64,000 bases of DNA from NCBI RefSeq assembly GCF_050613185.1, contig NZ_CP192511.1, forward strand, positions 434,001-498,000, given 5' to 3'. This stretch comes from Chelonobacter sp050613185 (GTDB lineage Bacteria; Pseudomonadota; Gammaproteobacteria; Enterobacterales; Pasteurellaceae). Positions 8,912 to 18,463 of the stretch are shown piece by piece; within the stretch, counting starts at the first letter, position 1, and each line of letters begins with the position of its first letter. The notes under the pieces were generated by a model. It made no database searches and had not been told where the DNA came from. It saw only the letters and a program-made list of their open reading frames with translations. A program made the translations under genes and the position numbers.

Positions 8912-10174
8912 ATGCAAAATTCTATTCCGGTACATGACGATCTGCCGGCACAAAGCCAAATCAAGCAGGCGTTCGTCGGGCTGCAAATGTTATTCGTGGC
9001 TTTCGGTGCGCTAGTCCTAGTGCCGTTGATTGTCGGACTTGACAGCAATACCGCACTTTTGACTGCCGGTGTCGGTACGTTATTATTCCAACTCTGTACC
9101 CGTCGCCAAGTGCCGATTTTCCTCGCGTCCTCTTTCGCCTTTATTGCGCCAATGCAATACGGTATCGCCACTTGGGGCTTGCCGGTGACAATGGGCGGCT
9201 TGATGGGCGCAGGCTTGGTTTACGTGGCATTAAGTGCGTTGGTTAAATTAAAAGGCGCCGGCATTTTGCAGCGGGTGTTTCCGCCGGTGGTGGTCGGTCC
9301 GATTATCATGATTATCGGTATGGGGCTGGCACCGTTAGCGGTGAATATGGCGCTAGGCAAAGGCGGCGACGGCTCACAAATTTTCCCGTATCAACAAGCG
9401 GTTTTGGTTTCGATGGCAACCTTGCTGACCACGCTCATCGTCGCCGTGTTTACCAAAGGCTTAATGCGCTTAGTGCCCATTATGTTCGGCATTACCGTCG
9501 GTTATATTCTGGCGTTAACAATGGGCTTGGTTGATTTCAGCGCCATTGCCAAAGCCGATTGGTTCAGCCTGCCGACCTTGACCACCCCGGAATTTAAGCT
9601 GGAAGCGATTCTCTATTTGCTACCGATTGCGATTGCACCGGCGATTGAACACGTCGGCGGTATTATGGCGATCAGCTCGGTCACCGGCAAAGATTTCTTG
9701 AAACAGCCGGGATTGCACCGCACTTTACTCGGTGACGGAATCGCCACTTCCGCCGCCTCGTTCTTAGGGGGGCCGCCAAATACCACTTATGCCGAAGTGA
9801 CCGGCGCGGTAATGCTGACCCGTAATTTTAACCCGAATATCATGACGTGGGCGGCGGTGTGGGCGATTGCAATCTCGTTCTGCGGCAAAGTCGGCGCGTT
9901 CCTGTCCACGATTCCGACCATAGTGATGGGCGGGATTATGATGTTGGTGTTCGGCTCGATTGCCGTGGTCGGCATGAGTACGCTGATTAAAGCGCAAGTC
10001 AATGTCTCCGAACCGCGCAACCTGTGCATTATCTCGGTGGTGATGACTTTCGGTATCGGCGGTATGATGTTAAATGTCGGCGAAGTTTCGCTCAAAGGTA
10101 TCAGTTTATGTGCCATTGTTGCCGTGATCATGAACTTGGTTTTACCCAAAGCCAAGGAAGAACCCCTTATCTAA
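8912..10174 (+). CDS. uraA: Uracil:H+ symporter (NCS2 family)
   Basis: A 420-residue inner-membrane transporter with 14 predicted membrane segments. The substrate-site signatures of NCS2 proteins are visible: AIEHVGG (the conserved Glu in TM8) and GPPNTTYAEVTG (the TM10 Glu region). Its place directly after upp identifies uracil as the likely substrate. The order upp-uraA-hda is the same as in E. coli. Confidence 0.95.
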   Translation: MQNSIPVHDDLPAQSQIKQAFVGLQMLFVAFGALVLVPLIVGLDSNTALLTAGVGTLLFQLCTRRQVPIFLASSFAFIAPMQYGIATWGLPVTMGGLMGAGLVYVALSALVKLKGAGILQRVFPPVVVGPIIMIIGMGLAPLAVNMALGKGGDGSQIFPYQQAVLVSMATLLTTLIVAVFTKGLMRLVPIMFGITVGYILALTMGLVDFSAIAKADWFSLPTLTTPEFKLEAILYLLPIAIAPAIEHVGGIMAISSVTGKDFLKQPGLHRTLLGDGIATSAASFLGGPPNTTYAEVTGAVMLTRNFNPNIMTWAAVWAIAISFCGKVGAFLSTIPTIVMGGIMMLVFGSIAVVGMSTLIKAQVNVSEPRNLCIISVVMTFGIGGMMLNVGEVSLKGISLCAIVAVIMNLVLPKAKEEPLI

Positions 10175-10192
10175 TCAAAAGCAGGTGAACGT

Positions 10193-10894
10193 TTGACAAC
10201 CGCAGTCCAACTGACATTGCCGATTCAACAGCTTGATGATTTGACCCTGGAAAATTTCTGCGGGGAAAATAACCGGCTGTTGCTTGAATCGTTGCGTCAT
10301 CACCTGCAACAGCGGCAACAGCAATTTTTTTATCTGTACGGTGAAAATGGCAGCGGCAGAACGCACTTGCTCAAAGCCTGCTGCCATTATCTGTTTGATC
10401 GCGGCGCCAGCGCCAGTTTTATTCCGCTCAAACACGCAAGGCACCTTTCGCCTGATGTGTTGGATAACTTGGAAAGTCAAGATCTGGTCTGCATTGATGA
10501 TCTGCAACTGATCGCCGGGCAAGCGAAGTGGGAAACCGCACTTTTCGATTTATATAACCGGATTAAAGAGCAAAAACGCACCATTTTGATTCTGAGCGGC
10601 GACAGCTCGCCGCGTAACCTCGCCATTTCCCTCAATGATCTCCGTTCCCGTCTGAGTTGGGGCGAAATCCACAAACTACAACCGCTTGATGAAATACAAA
10701 AACTGAAAGCCCTGCAACAACGCGCCTACTTACGCGGCTTGGAACTGCCGGACGAAGTCGGGCTGTTTTTGCTCAAACGTTTGGAACGGGATACCCAAAG
10801 CCTGTTTGACACCCTGCAACAGCTGGATCAAGCGTCGCTACAGGCAAAACGCAAACTCACCATTCCGTTCGTCAAACACTGCTTAAATTTATAA
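10193..10894 (+). CDS. hda: DnaA regulatory inactivator Hda
   Basis: A 233-residue AAA+ protein that, with the DNA clamp, stimulates ATP hydrolysis by DnaA and so limits re-initiation. It begins with TTG, supported by AGGTG a few bases upstream and by alignment of the clamp-binding motif QLTLPIQ at residues 6-12. The P-loop is GENGSGRTHLL, in which Arg replaces the usual Lys, typical of Hda. Walker B is LVCIDDLQL. It follows uraA by 18 bases and its end overlaps the convergent arsC end by 6 bases. Confidence 0.93.
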   Translation: MTTAVQLTLPIQQLDDLTLENFCGENNRLLLESLRHHLQQRQQQFFYLYGENGSGRTHLLKACCHYLFDRGASASFIPLKHARHLSPDVLDNLESQDLVCIDDLQLIAGQAKWETALFDLYNRIKEQKRTILILSGDSSPRNLAISLNDLRSRLSWGEIHKLQPLDEIQKLKALQQRAYLRGLELPDEVGLFLLKRLERDTQSLFDTLQQLDQASLQAKRKLTIPFVKHCLNL

Positions 10895-11239
10895 GATTTC
10901 CAACACCGCTTGCGGCGGGCGCCCAATTCTCGCCTGTTCGCCGTTGATCACAATCGGGCGTTCCAGTAATGACGAATGTTGCGCAATCGCCGCCAAACGC
11001 TGCTCTTGGGTAAATTCGGGATTATCCAGCCCTAAAGTGCGGTACAGTTCATCATTGACCCGCATCATTTCGCGCACATCACTAATCCCCAATCGACGGC
11101 GAAGTTGCTGCAACTCGGCGACCGAGTAATGCTTCTGCAAATATAATTCGACTTCAGGCCGAATCCCTTGTTCTTCTAATAACTTCAAGGTTTCCCGGCT
11201 TTTTGAACATTTTGGATTGTGTAAGATTTTTACGCTCAT
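10889..11239 (-). CDS. arsC: ArsC-family arsenate reductase-like protein (YfgD type)
   Basis: A 116-residue thioredoxin-fold protein of the glutaredoxin-dependent ArsC family. The catalytic cysteine is in HNPKCSKSRETLKLL (Cys 10), and the arginines of the anion site (RPIVINGEQARIGRPP) are present. There is no arsenic operon nearby, and the hda-linked position equals that of E. coli yfgD, so a housekeeping redox role is as likely as arsenate resistance. Confidence 0.85.
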   Translation of the reverse strand: MSVKILHNPKCSKSRETLKLLEEQGIRPEVELYLQKHYSVAELQQLRRRLGISDVREMMRVNDELYRTLGLDNPEFTQEQRLAAIAQHSSLLERPIVINGEQARIGRPPQAVLEIL

Positions 11240-11349
11240 GGTTTTCTCCTCATCAATTTTGTCGCTTGGAAAATAGTTTTAATCTTTCTTTAAGTCAATA
11301 ACTTGTTATAATCAAAAAGTCTGATTTACTTGACCATAGGAAAATGACC

Positions 11350-12417
11350 ATGTGGGAAATGTTTCAAAAATGGTATAAACGCCGCTTTACTGATCCACAG
11401 GCCTTAGGGCTATTCGCCATTTTATTTTTCCTCTTTATTGCCATCTATTTTTTCAGCGGGATTATCGCGCCGCTGTTGATTGCCTTGGTGCTGGCTTATC
11501 TGCTGGAAGCACCGATTGCCTTTCTATCCGAAAAACTCAAACTGCCGCGGATTGCGGCCGTCAGTATTACCTTATTGCTGTTTGTCACCCTAATCGTGTT
11601 TATCACCATCGTTGTTGTACCGCGTTTGTGGACACAAACCATCTCATTGGCACAAGATTTGCCGAATATGATCAATCAACTGCATGTCTGGCTACTGACC
11701 CTGCCGGAACACTACCCGGATCTGATTGACTATCCGATGTTGGATTCTTTGTTCAGCAATGTCCGTACCAAATTATTGGCTTTCGGCGAGTCTGCCTTGC
11801 GTTACTCCCTTTCCTCATTATTGAGTTTGGTCACTATCGGGATTTATGCGTTTTTAGTGCCGTTAATGGTATTCTTTTTAGTTAAAGATAAAAATGAATT
11901 AATTCAAGGTGTTATGCGTTTCATGCCGCGTAACCGCACTTTAGCCTCGCAAGTATGGTTGGAAATGAAAACCCAAATTTCCAACTATATCCGCGGTAAA
12001 TTTGTGGAAATCATAATTGTGGGCGTGTTTACCTACATTCTATTCCTCTTTTTCGGCTTGCGCTACCCACTCCTGCTGGCGGTTGGGGTCGGTCTATCGG
12101 TGTTAGTGCCTTATGTCGGCGCGGTGTTAATCACTATTCCGATTGCGCTGGTGGCATTGGTGCAATACGGCGTAACACCGACGTTGTGGTATTTGATGTT
12201 AGGCTATATCATCATCCAAATTCTGGACGGCAACCTGTTAGTGCCGGTGCTGTTCTCTGAAGCCGTGAATTTGCACCCGCTGACGATTATTCTGGCGGTA
12301 TTGATTTTCGGCGGTTTGTGGGGGTTTTGGGGCGTATTTTTTGCCATCCCGCTGGCAACACTGGTGAAAGCCGTGGTCAATGCCTGGCCGTCGAATGAAG
12401 AGGGCGAACAATATTAA
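11350..12417 (+). CDS. perM: AI-2E family transporter PerM
   Basis: A 355-residue inner-membrane permease with about eight membrane segments. The chosen ATG is the second of two close ATGs: AGGA lies 8 bases upstream, and MWEMFQKWYKRRFTDP aligns with the E. coli PerM start. The AI-2E signature around VPYVGAVLITIPIALVAL is present near residue 255. The transported substrate of PerM is not established. A TATAAT box lies at 11307-11312. Confidence 0.9.
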   Translation: MWEMFQKWYKRRFTDPQALGLFAILFFLFIAIYFFSGIIAPLLIALVLAYLLEAPIAFLSEKLKLPRIAAVSITLLLFVTLIVFITIVVVPRLWTQTISLAQDLPNMINQLHVWLLTLPEHYPDLIDYPMLDSLFSNVRTKLLAFGESALRYSLSSLLSLVTIGIYAFLVPLMVFFLVKDKNELIQGVMRFMPRNRTLASQVWLEMKTQISNYIRGKFVEIIIVGVFTYILFLFFGLRYPLLLAVGVGLSVLVPYVGAVLITIPIALVALVQYGVTPTLWYLMLGYIIIQILDGNLLVPVLFSEAVNLHPLTIILAVLIFGGLWGFWGVFFAIPLATLVKAVVNAWPSNEEGEQY

Positions 12418-12427
12418 AACACATCCC

Positions 12428-12449
12428 AAGTGCGGTTCAAACCGCACTT
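12428..12449 (+). terminator. Paired uptake-sequence terminator after perM
   Basis: Two inverted copies of AAGTGCGGTT separated by two bases form a 10-bp stem, followed by a pyrimidine-rich tract ending in TTTTT. This ends perM transcription ahead of the thiC leader. Confidence 0.8.
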
Positions 12450-12550
12450 TCCCCTTTTTGACCGCCTCTTCGATAATCCCAACTAAAACCTTGCTGAAAT
12501 CACATTTTTGCATATTGCTACTTGCCGGTTTAAAACCGCTTCCCTATACT

Positions 12551-12646
12551 GCCCCCTCTTGTCGGAGTGCCAATCCTTATTGGCTGAGACCGTAAATCGG
12601 GATCCGTGGAACCTGCTCGGGTTAAGACCTGCGAAGGGAACAAGTC
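12551..12646 (+). promoter_or_regulatory. TPP riboswitch upstream of thiC
   Basis: The THI-box elements are recognisable in order: TTGTCGGAGTGCC, then GGCTGAGACCGTAAATCGGG (CTGAGA at 12584-12589), GATCCGTGGAACCTG, and the closing GACCTGCGAAGGGAACAAGT. The P1 ends (CTTGT / ACAAGT) pair. It lies about 140 bases before the thiC start, so thiamine pyrophosphate is expected to switch thiC off. Confidence 0.96.
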
Positions 12647-12787
12647 AATCGTCGAATACTCAACATGATGATTTTCCAAGATAGGGAAAGCCGCATACAT
12701 CAAAGTGCGGTCTATCTTGCTCCACACCTATTTTCTGCCGCTCCGGACAAGCACTTCTGTTTATTATTTGATATAAAGGAATTTGCC

Positions 12788-14704
12788 ATGTCTGACACCC
12801 AATCTCTGCAACAAAACGGCCGCCGCCAAAAACGAGCAGCGGCACAGCAATTTATCAACGAGTTGAAGGGGACGCATTACCCCAGCTCAAAACGTATTTA
12901 TCTGCAAGGTTCTCGTGCCGATATCCAAGTGCCAATGCGTGAAATCCAACTGAGCCCGACCTTTCTCGGCGGCGATAAAAACAATCCGCAGTTTGAAGCG
13001 AACGAACCGATTCCGGTCTACGATACGTCCGGCGTTTACGGCGATGAAACCGCGGAGATCAACATCAACCAAGGCATTCATCCCTTGCGTAGCCAGTGGA
13101 TTGAAGAACGGCAAGATAGCGAAGTGCTCGGTTCGGTCAGTTCCGAATATACCCAATCCCGTTTGCAGGATAGCGCCTTGGATCAATTACGTTTCCAATG
13201 GCAACGCTCGGCACGGCGGGCGAAAACAGGCAAAACCGTGACTCAGCTGCATTATGCGCGCCGAGGCATTATTACGCCCGAAATGGAATTTATCGCCATT
13301 CGGGAAAACATGGGGCGCGCCCGGATTCAAAGTGCGGTGCTCTTGCAGCAACATCCCGGACAGGGCTTCGGCGCAAACCTGCCATCCGCAATCACCCCCG
13401 AATTTGTCCGACAGGAAGTTGCCGCCGGACGGGCGATTATTCCGTGCAATATTAATCACCCTGAATCCGAACCGATGATTATCGGGCGCAATTTTCTGGT
13501 GAAAGTCAATGCCAATATCGGCAATTCAGCCGTCAGCTCCTCAATTGAGGAAGAAGTGGAAAAGTTGGTCTGGGCAACGCGTTGGGGAGCCGATACGGTG
13601 ATGGATCTCTCGACCGGGCGCAATATTCACGAAACCCGCGAATGGATTTTGCGCAACAGCCCGGTGCCGATCGGCACGGTGCCGCTCTATCAAGCATTGG
13701 AAAAAGTGAAAGGCGTTGCCGAACACCTAACTTGGGACGTGTTTAAAGACACGCTGATCGAACAGGCGGAACAAGGGGTGGATTACTTCACCATTCACGC
13801 CGGCACGCTACTGCGCTATGTGCCGATGACCGCCAAACGCCTGACCGGAATTGTGTCGCGCGGCGGCTCGATTATGGCGAAATGGTGTTTGTCGCACCAC
13901 CAAGAGAATTTTTTATATACGCATTTCCGTGCGATCTGCGAAATTTGCGCCGCTTATGACGTTTCGCTCTCGCTCGGTGACGGCTTGCGTCCTGGTTCGA
14001 TTCAAGACGCCAATGATGAAGCCCAATTCGCCGAGCTTTACACCTTAGGCGAGCTGACGAAAATTGCGTGGGAGTATGATGTACAAGTGATGATTGAAGG
14101 CCCTGGGCATATTCCGATGCAGATGATTCAGCGTAATATGACCGAGGAATTGGAACACTGCCACCAAGCGCCATTCTATACCCTCGGGCCACTCACCACC
14201 GATATTGCTCCCGGTTACGATCATTTTACTTCCGGAATTGGTGCCGCCATGATCGGTTGGTTCGGCTGTGCCATGTTGTGTTATGTCACGCCGAAAGAGC
14301 ATTTGGGCCTGCCTGATAAAGACGACGTCAAACAAGGGTTAATCACCTATAAAATTGCCGCCCATGCCGCCGATCTTGCCAAAGGTCATCCGGCAGCGCA
14401 AATTCGGGATAATGCGATGTCGAAAGCCCGCTTTGAATTCCGTTGGCAAGATCAATTCAATCTGGCATTAGACCCCGAAACCGCCCGCGCCTATCACGAT
14501 GAAACCCTGCCGCAAGAATCCGGCAAAGTCGCCCATTTCTGCTCGATGTGCGGGCCGAAATTCTGTTCGATGAAAATTTCACAGGAAGTCAGGGATTATG
14601 CCGCAGCGCTCCCTGCGGAACAGCAACTGGGGCTCGCGGAAATGGCGCAACAATTTAAACGAAAAGGCGGAGAGATTTACCACATTCCGACAGATTTAAG
14701 CTAA
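12788..14704 (+). CDS. thiC: Phosphomethylpyrimidine synthase
   Basis: A 638-residue radical-SAM enzyme that converts AIR into HMP-phosphate, the pyrimidine of thiamine. The start at 12788 follows AAAGGA; an in-frame ATG 123 bases upstream would add a non-conserved tail. The C-terminal iron-sulfur motif CSMCGPKFCSM (C-x2-C-x4-C) is intact, as are MRARI-type core motifs (ENMGRARI) and the EGPGHIPM region. It stands alone under its own TPP riboswitch; no thiGHFS genes are seen in the window. Haemophilus influenzae is generally held to lack thiC, so this organism is less dependent on external pyrimidine. Confidence 0.97.
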   Translation: MSDTQSLQQNGRRQKRAAAQQFINELKGTHYPSSKRIYLQGSRADIQVPMREIQLSPTFLGGDKNNPQFEANEPIPVYDTSGVYGDETAEININQGIHPLRSQWIEERQDSEVLGSVSSEYTQSRLQDSALDQLRFQWQRSARRAKTGKTVTQLHYARRGIITPEMEFIAIRENMGRARIQSAVLLQQHPGQGFGANLPSAITPEFVRQEVAAGRAIIPCNINHPESEPMIIGRNFLVKVNANIGNSAVSSSIEEEVEKLVWATRWGADTVMDLSTGRNIHETREWILRNSPVPIGTVPLYQALEKVKGVAEHLTWDVFKDTLIEQAEQGVDYFTIHAGTLLRYVPMTAKRLTGIVSRGGSIMAKWCLSHHQENFLYTHFRAICEICAAYDVSLSLGDGLRPGSIQDANDEAQFAELYTLGELTKIAWEYDVQVMIEGPGHIPMQMIQRNMTEELEHCHQAPFYTLGPLTTDIAPGYDHFTSGIGAAMIGWFGCAMLCYVTPKEHLGLPDKDDVKQGLITYKIAAHAADLAKGHPAAQIRDNAMSKARFEFRWQDQFNLALDPETARAYHDETLPQESGKVAHFCSMCGPKFCSMKISQEVRDYAAALPAEQQLGLAEMAQQFKRKGGEIYHIPTDLS

Positions 14705-14713
14705 ACGCCTAAA

Positions 14714-14743
14714 CACGGTAAACCGCACTTTTGGTTTACCGTG
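14714..14743. terminator. Convergent terminator thiC / bcp
   Basis: An 11-bp perfect stem (CACGGTAAACC / GGTTTACCGTG) enclosing an uptake-sequence core, between thiC and bcp. Its right arm overlaps the last codons of bcp. Confidence 0.6.
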
Positions 14744-15203
14744 CCAAATAATCCAGCACCACCCGGGCATGATCTTTGGTTTTAAATTTATCAAACACCT
14801 GCTCAATCATCCCATTTTCATCAATCAAAAAACTGATCCGGTGAATGCCGTCATAGCGACGTCCCATAAATTGTTTCTCGCCCCACACCCCGAACTGCTC
14901 GGCAACCTGATGATCAGGGTCAGACAACAAAGTGAAATTGAGCGCCTTTTTCTCTTCAAAAGTACGCAATTTTGCCGGCAGATCCGGACTAACGCCCAGA
15001 ATAACCACTCCCAGTTGCTCCAACTGCCGCTTAGCGTCACGCAAATCGCAAGCTTGGGTGGTACAGCCCGGCGTCAGTGCTTTCGGATAAAAATACAATA
15101 ACACTTTTCTTCCGGTAAAATCATCCAAGCTGACCTGATTGCCCCGTTGATCCGCCAAGGTAAATTTCGGTGCCGCAACACCGCACTTTAATATTGATAA
15201 CAT
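14736..15203 (-). CDS. bcp: Thioredoxin-dependent thiol peroxidase
   Basis: A 155-residue cytoplasmic peroxiredoxin of the Bcp/PrxQ group, reducing H2O2 and organic hydroperoxides. The peroxidatic cysteine and an intramolecular resolving cysteine five residues later are both in TPGCTTQACDLRD, the atypical two-cysteine pattern. The gene is alone between thiC (convergent) and dapA (divergent). Confidence 0.94.
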   Translation of the reverse strand: MLSILKCGVAAPKFTLADQRGNQVSLDDFTGRKVLLYFYPKALTPGCTTQACDLRDAKRQLEQLGVVILGVSPDLPAKLRTFEEKKALNFTLLSDPDHQVAEQFGVWGEKQFMGRRYDGIHRISFLIDENGMIEQVFDKFKTKDHARVVLDYLAR

Positions 15204-15389
15204 CTTTACTCTCCAAAATTAGCGAAGGATACCGCACTTAAACTACCATTAAATCAAGCCGTTTTCACTTTTTTTGATTTATCTGCCGGAAAATAAAAAA
15301 ACCACTTGCAAACTACGACAAATTTGGCAATCTAGAATAATCAAACGATTTCATCAATAAAGCAACAAGAAACACACAGGAGAAGTTTT

Positions 15390-16289
15390 ATGTCGGCCAG
15401 TAACCCTTTATTTTCAGGCAGTATCGTTGCGCTTATCACTCCGATGGACAGTTCCGGCGAAGTGAATTACACCGAGTTGGAAGCGCTGGTAAACTTTCAT
15501 ATCGCAGCCGGAACCGATGCGATTGTTTCCGTCGGCACCACCGGGGAATCTGCGACCCTAAGTATTGATGAAAATGTTAAGGTGATTCTGAAGACCGTCG
15601 AATATGCCGCAGGGCGCATTCCGATTATTGCCGGCACCGGTGCCAACGCGACCAGCGAAGCCATTACCATGACCAAATTACTGCACGGCAGCGGTGTTGC
15701 CGGTTGTTTATCGGTTGTGCCTTACTACAACAAACCGACGCAAGAAGGGATGTACCAACACTTTAAAGCCATCGCCGAAAGTACCGATTTACCACAGATT
15801 TTATATAACGTACCGGGGCGCACCGGCAGCGATCTCAAACCGGAAACCGTAGCACGCCTCTCAAAAATCCCGAATATCGTTGGCATTAAAGAGGCAACCG
15901 GCGATGTCAGCCGCGTCAGCAAAATCAAAGAATTAGCCGGCAAAGATTTCATCGTATTAAGCGGCGATGACACCACCGGATTAGAGGCGATCAAAGCCGG
16001 CGGCGAAGGGGTGATTTCCGTCACCAACAACGTTGCCGCTGCCGATATGGCAAAAATGTGTCACTTCGCCTTAAAAGGCGACTTTGCCCAAGCCGATGAA
16101 ATCAACAACCGCTTAATGGCGCTGCATAAAAACCTGTTCGTCGAATCCAATCCGATCCCGGTCAAATGGGCGTGCTACAAAATCGGACTGATCAACGAAC
16201 CCTTCTTACGCTTACCATTAACCGTGTTAAGCGAAGAAGCACAGCCGGTTGTCAGCGCGGCACTTGACAGCGCCGGTTTATTAAAATAA
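15390..16289 (+). CDS. dapA: 4-hydroxy-tetrahydrodipicolinate synthase
   Basis: A 299-residue cytosolic TIM-barrel lyase joining pyruvate and aspartate semialdehyde in the lysine/diaminopimelate pathway. The Schiff-base lysine is Lys167 (VGIKEAT), the catalytic tyrosine Tyr139 (ILYNVPGRTG) and the GTTGES motif is at 49-54. AGGAG lies upstream of the ATG. No lysine riboswitch is seen in the 186-base leader. A strong terminator follows. Confidence 0.97.
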   Translation: MSASNPLFSGSIVALITPMDSSGEVNYTELEALVNFHIAAGTDAIVSVGTTGESATLSIDENVKVILKTVEYAAGRIPIIAGTGANATSEAITMTKLLHGSGVAGCLSVVPYYNKPTQEGMYQHFKAIAESTDLPQILYNVPGRTGSDLKPETVARLSKIPNIVGIKEATGDVSRVSKIKELAGKDFIVLSGDDTTGLEAIKAGGEGVISVTNNVAAADMAKMCHFALKGDFAQADEINNRLMALHKNLFVESNPIPVKWACYKIGLINEPFLRLPLTVLSEEAQPVVSAALDSAGLLK

Positions 16290-16310
16290 GCCAAAAATAA
16301 AAGAGACAAA

Positions 16311-16336
16311 AAAGGGCTAACAAATGTTAGCCCTTT
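16311..16336. terminator. Convergent terminator dapA / glyS
   Basis: An 11-bp perfect stem (AAAGGGCTAAC / GTTAGCCCTTT) with loop AAAT; A and T tracts on both sides allow bidirectional use. Confidence 0.85.
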
Positions 16337-16355
16337 CCTTTGACATCAGAATCAA

Positions 16356-18422
16356 TTATTGCAACAACGAAATATCCGCTACTTGCAAGAACAACTCACG
16401 CAAATTATGCAACAACGCCAAACGGTTGTGACGCAACGCCGGATCTTCCGCATTCACCATCACGTTATCGAAGAAGTTATCGATCGGCCGGCGCAGCGCG
16501 GCAAGTTGCTCAAGTGCGGTTTGATAGTCACCGTTGGCAAATAACGGTTGCAATTTTTGCTGTAACTCGGCAACCTGATCCGCAAGTGCGGTTTCCGCCG
16601 GATCTTGGCACAAAGTGCGGTTTACGCTGTTAGGCAATTCGCCTTCCACTTTCGCCAAAATATTGCTCACCCGTTTATTGGCGGCGGCGAGGGCTTCGGC
16701 GGAATCTAAGGTGCGGAAATGCGCCACCGCACGCACGCGTTTGTCGAAATCGGCAGGTTTGGTCGGACGGCGTGCCAACACCGCTTGGATCACATCCACG
16801 CTGAAACCTTCGTCTTGATACCACGCACGGAAACGACCCAGCATAAAGTCCACCACGTCGGTTACCACGTTAGCGTTAGTTAATTTATCACCGTACAATT
16901 CGACCGCACTTTGCACTAAGGTTTGCAAATCCAGCGGCAATTTTTTCTCAACGATAATCCGCAACACGCCAAGTGCGGCACGGCGCAAGGCAAACGGATC
17001 TTTGTCGCCTTTCGGATGTTGTCCGATGCCGAAAATACCGCTCAAAGTATCCAATTTATCCGCCAACGCCACCGAACACGCCACTAGGCTGTGTGGTAAA
17101 TCATCACCGGCAAAACGCGGCATATATTGTTCGTTCAACGCCACCGCCACGGCTTCGTCTTCGCCGTCATGACGGGCATAATGCATGCCCATCACCCCTT
17201 GCGTATCGGTGAATTCAAACACCATGTTGGTCATCAAATCGCATTTTGACAACAAACCGGCGCGTTTCGCTTGGGTTTCGTCCGCACCGATTTGTGCCGC
17301 GATAATGCCGCTTAATTGTTCGATACGCGCGGTTTTATCGCGTAATGTGCCTAACTGCTGTTGGAACAACACGGTTCCCAAGCGCGGTAAGTTGTCTTCC
17401 AAACGCTGTTTTAAGTCGGTTTTAAAGAAAAACTCCGCATCGGTTAAACGTGGACGCACTACTTTTTCGTTGCCCTCGATGATCGCCGTCGGATCTTGCG
17501 GATTGATATTGGAAACAAAGATAAAGTGCGGTAGCAATTTGCCGTTTTTATCATAGATTGGAAAATACTTTTGGTCGCCTTTCATGGTGTAAACCAAGGC
17601 TTCCGCCGGCACAGCCAAGAAGCGCTCTTCAAAGGTGGCGCTTAACACATTCGGATATTCCACCAACGAAGTGACTTCATCAAGCAGAGCGTCTTCAATA
17701 TCTGCCACACCGCCAAGTGCGGTCGCTTTTTCTTGTGCTTTTGCCAAAATCAAGGCTTTGCGCTGATTAAAATCGGCAATCACCGAACCTTTTTCCGCTA
17801 ACAGCGCAGGGTACTGATCCGCGTGGCTGATTTGGAATTCACGCTCGCCTAAAAAACGGTGTCCGCGAACAGTCGTACCACTTGCCACCCCCAAAATTTC
17901 GCCGTTAATCAGCTCATCGCCCAATAATAAAGTGACGGTGTGCACCGGGCGCACAAACTGCTCGCTTTTATCGCCCCAACGCATGGTTTTTGGAATCGGC
18001 AATTTCGCCAAGGCGCTGCTAATCATACCGACCAGCAGATTTTTGGTCGCCTGCCCTTCCACCACGGCACGATAAACCAACCATTCGCCTTTATCGGTGG
18101 CGATACGCTCCGCTTGATCGACGCTAATGCCACAACCGCGCGCCCAGCCTTCCGCCGCTTTGGTCGGCTTGCCTTCCTTATCAAACGCCGCCGCAACCGC
18201 AGGCCCGCGTTTTTCCACTTCTTTGCTTGGCTGCGAAGTCGCCAAACCCAACACCTTCACCGCCAAACGACGCGGCGTAGCAAACCATTCAACGTTATCA
18301 AAGGCAAGACCCGCTTGCTTCAACTCCGCTTCCACATTGTCGGCGAACGCCGTCGCTAATTTTTTAAGTGCCTTCGGTGGCAACTCTTCTGTGCCGATCT
18401 CGGCAAGGAAATTTTGTTTCAT
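16356..18422 (-). CDS. glyS: Glycyl-tRNA synthetase beta subunit
   Basis: A 688-residue beta chain of the alpha2beta2 bacterial glycyl-tRNA synthetase, needed for tRNA binding. The start was set at 18422 so that the protein begins MKQNFLAEIGTEELPPKALK, matching the family length; in-frame ATGs 6 and 33 bases upstream are possible. The C-terminal anticodon-binding region is present. In most relatives glyQ and glyS are adjacent; here two genes lie between them on the same strand. Confidence 0.96.
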   Translation of the reverse strand: MKQNFLAEIGTEELPPKALKKLATAFADNVEAELKQAGLAFDNVEWFATPRRLAVKVLGLATSQPSKEVEKRGPAVAAAFDKEGKPTKAAEGWARGCGISVDQAERIATDKGEWLVYRAVVEGQATKNLLVGMISSALAKLPIPKTMRWGDKSEQFVRPVHTVTLLLGDELINGEILGVASGTTVRGHRFLGEREFQISHADQYPALLAEKGSVIADFNQRKALILAKAQEKATALGGVADIEDALLDEVTSLVEYPNVLSATFEERFLAVPAEALVYTMKGDQKYFPIYDKNGKLLPHFIFVSNINPQDPTAIIEGNEKVVRPRLTDAEFFFKTDLKQRLEDNLPRLGTVLFQQQLGTLRDKTARIEQLSGIIAAQIGADETQAKRAGLLSKCDLMTNMVFEFTDTQGVMGMHYARHDGEDEAVAVALNEQYMPRFAGDDLPHSLVACSVALADKLDTLSGIFGIGQHPKGDKDPFALRRAALGVLRIIVEKKLPLDLQTLVQSAVELYGDKLTNANVVTDVVDFMLGRFRAWYQDEGFSVDVIQAVLARRPTKPADFDKRVRAVAHFRTLDSAEALAAANKRVSNILAKVEGELPNSVNRTLCQDPAETALADQVAELQQKLQPLFANGDYQTALEQLAALRRPIDNFFDNVMVNAEDPALRHNRLALLHNLRELFLQVADISLLQ

Positions 18423-18463
18423 CTTCATTTCTCTTTCTAAATGTGGGATCACCACGCTATGTA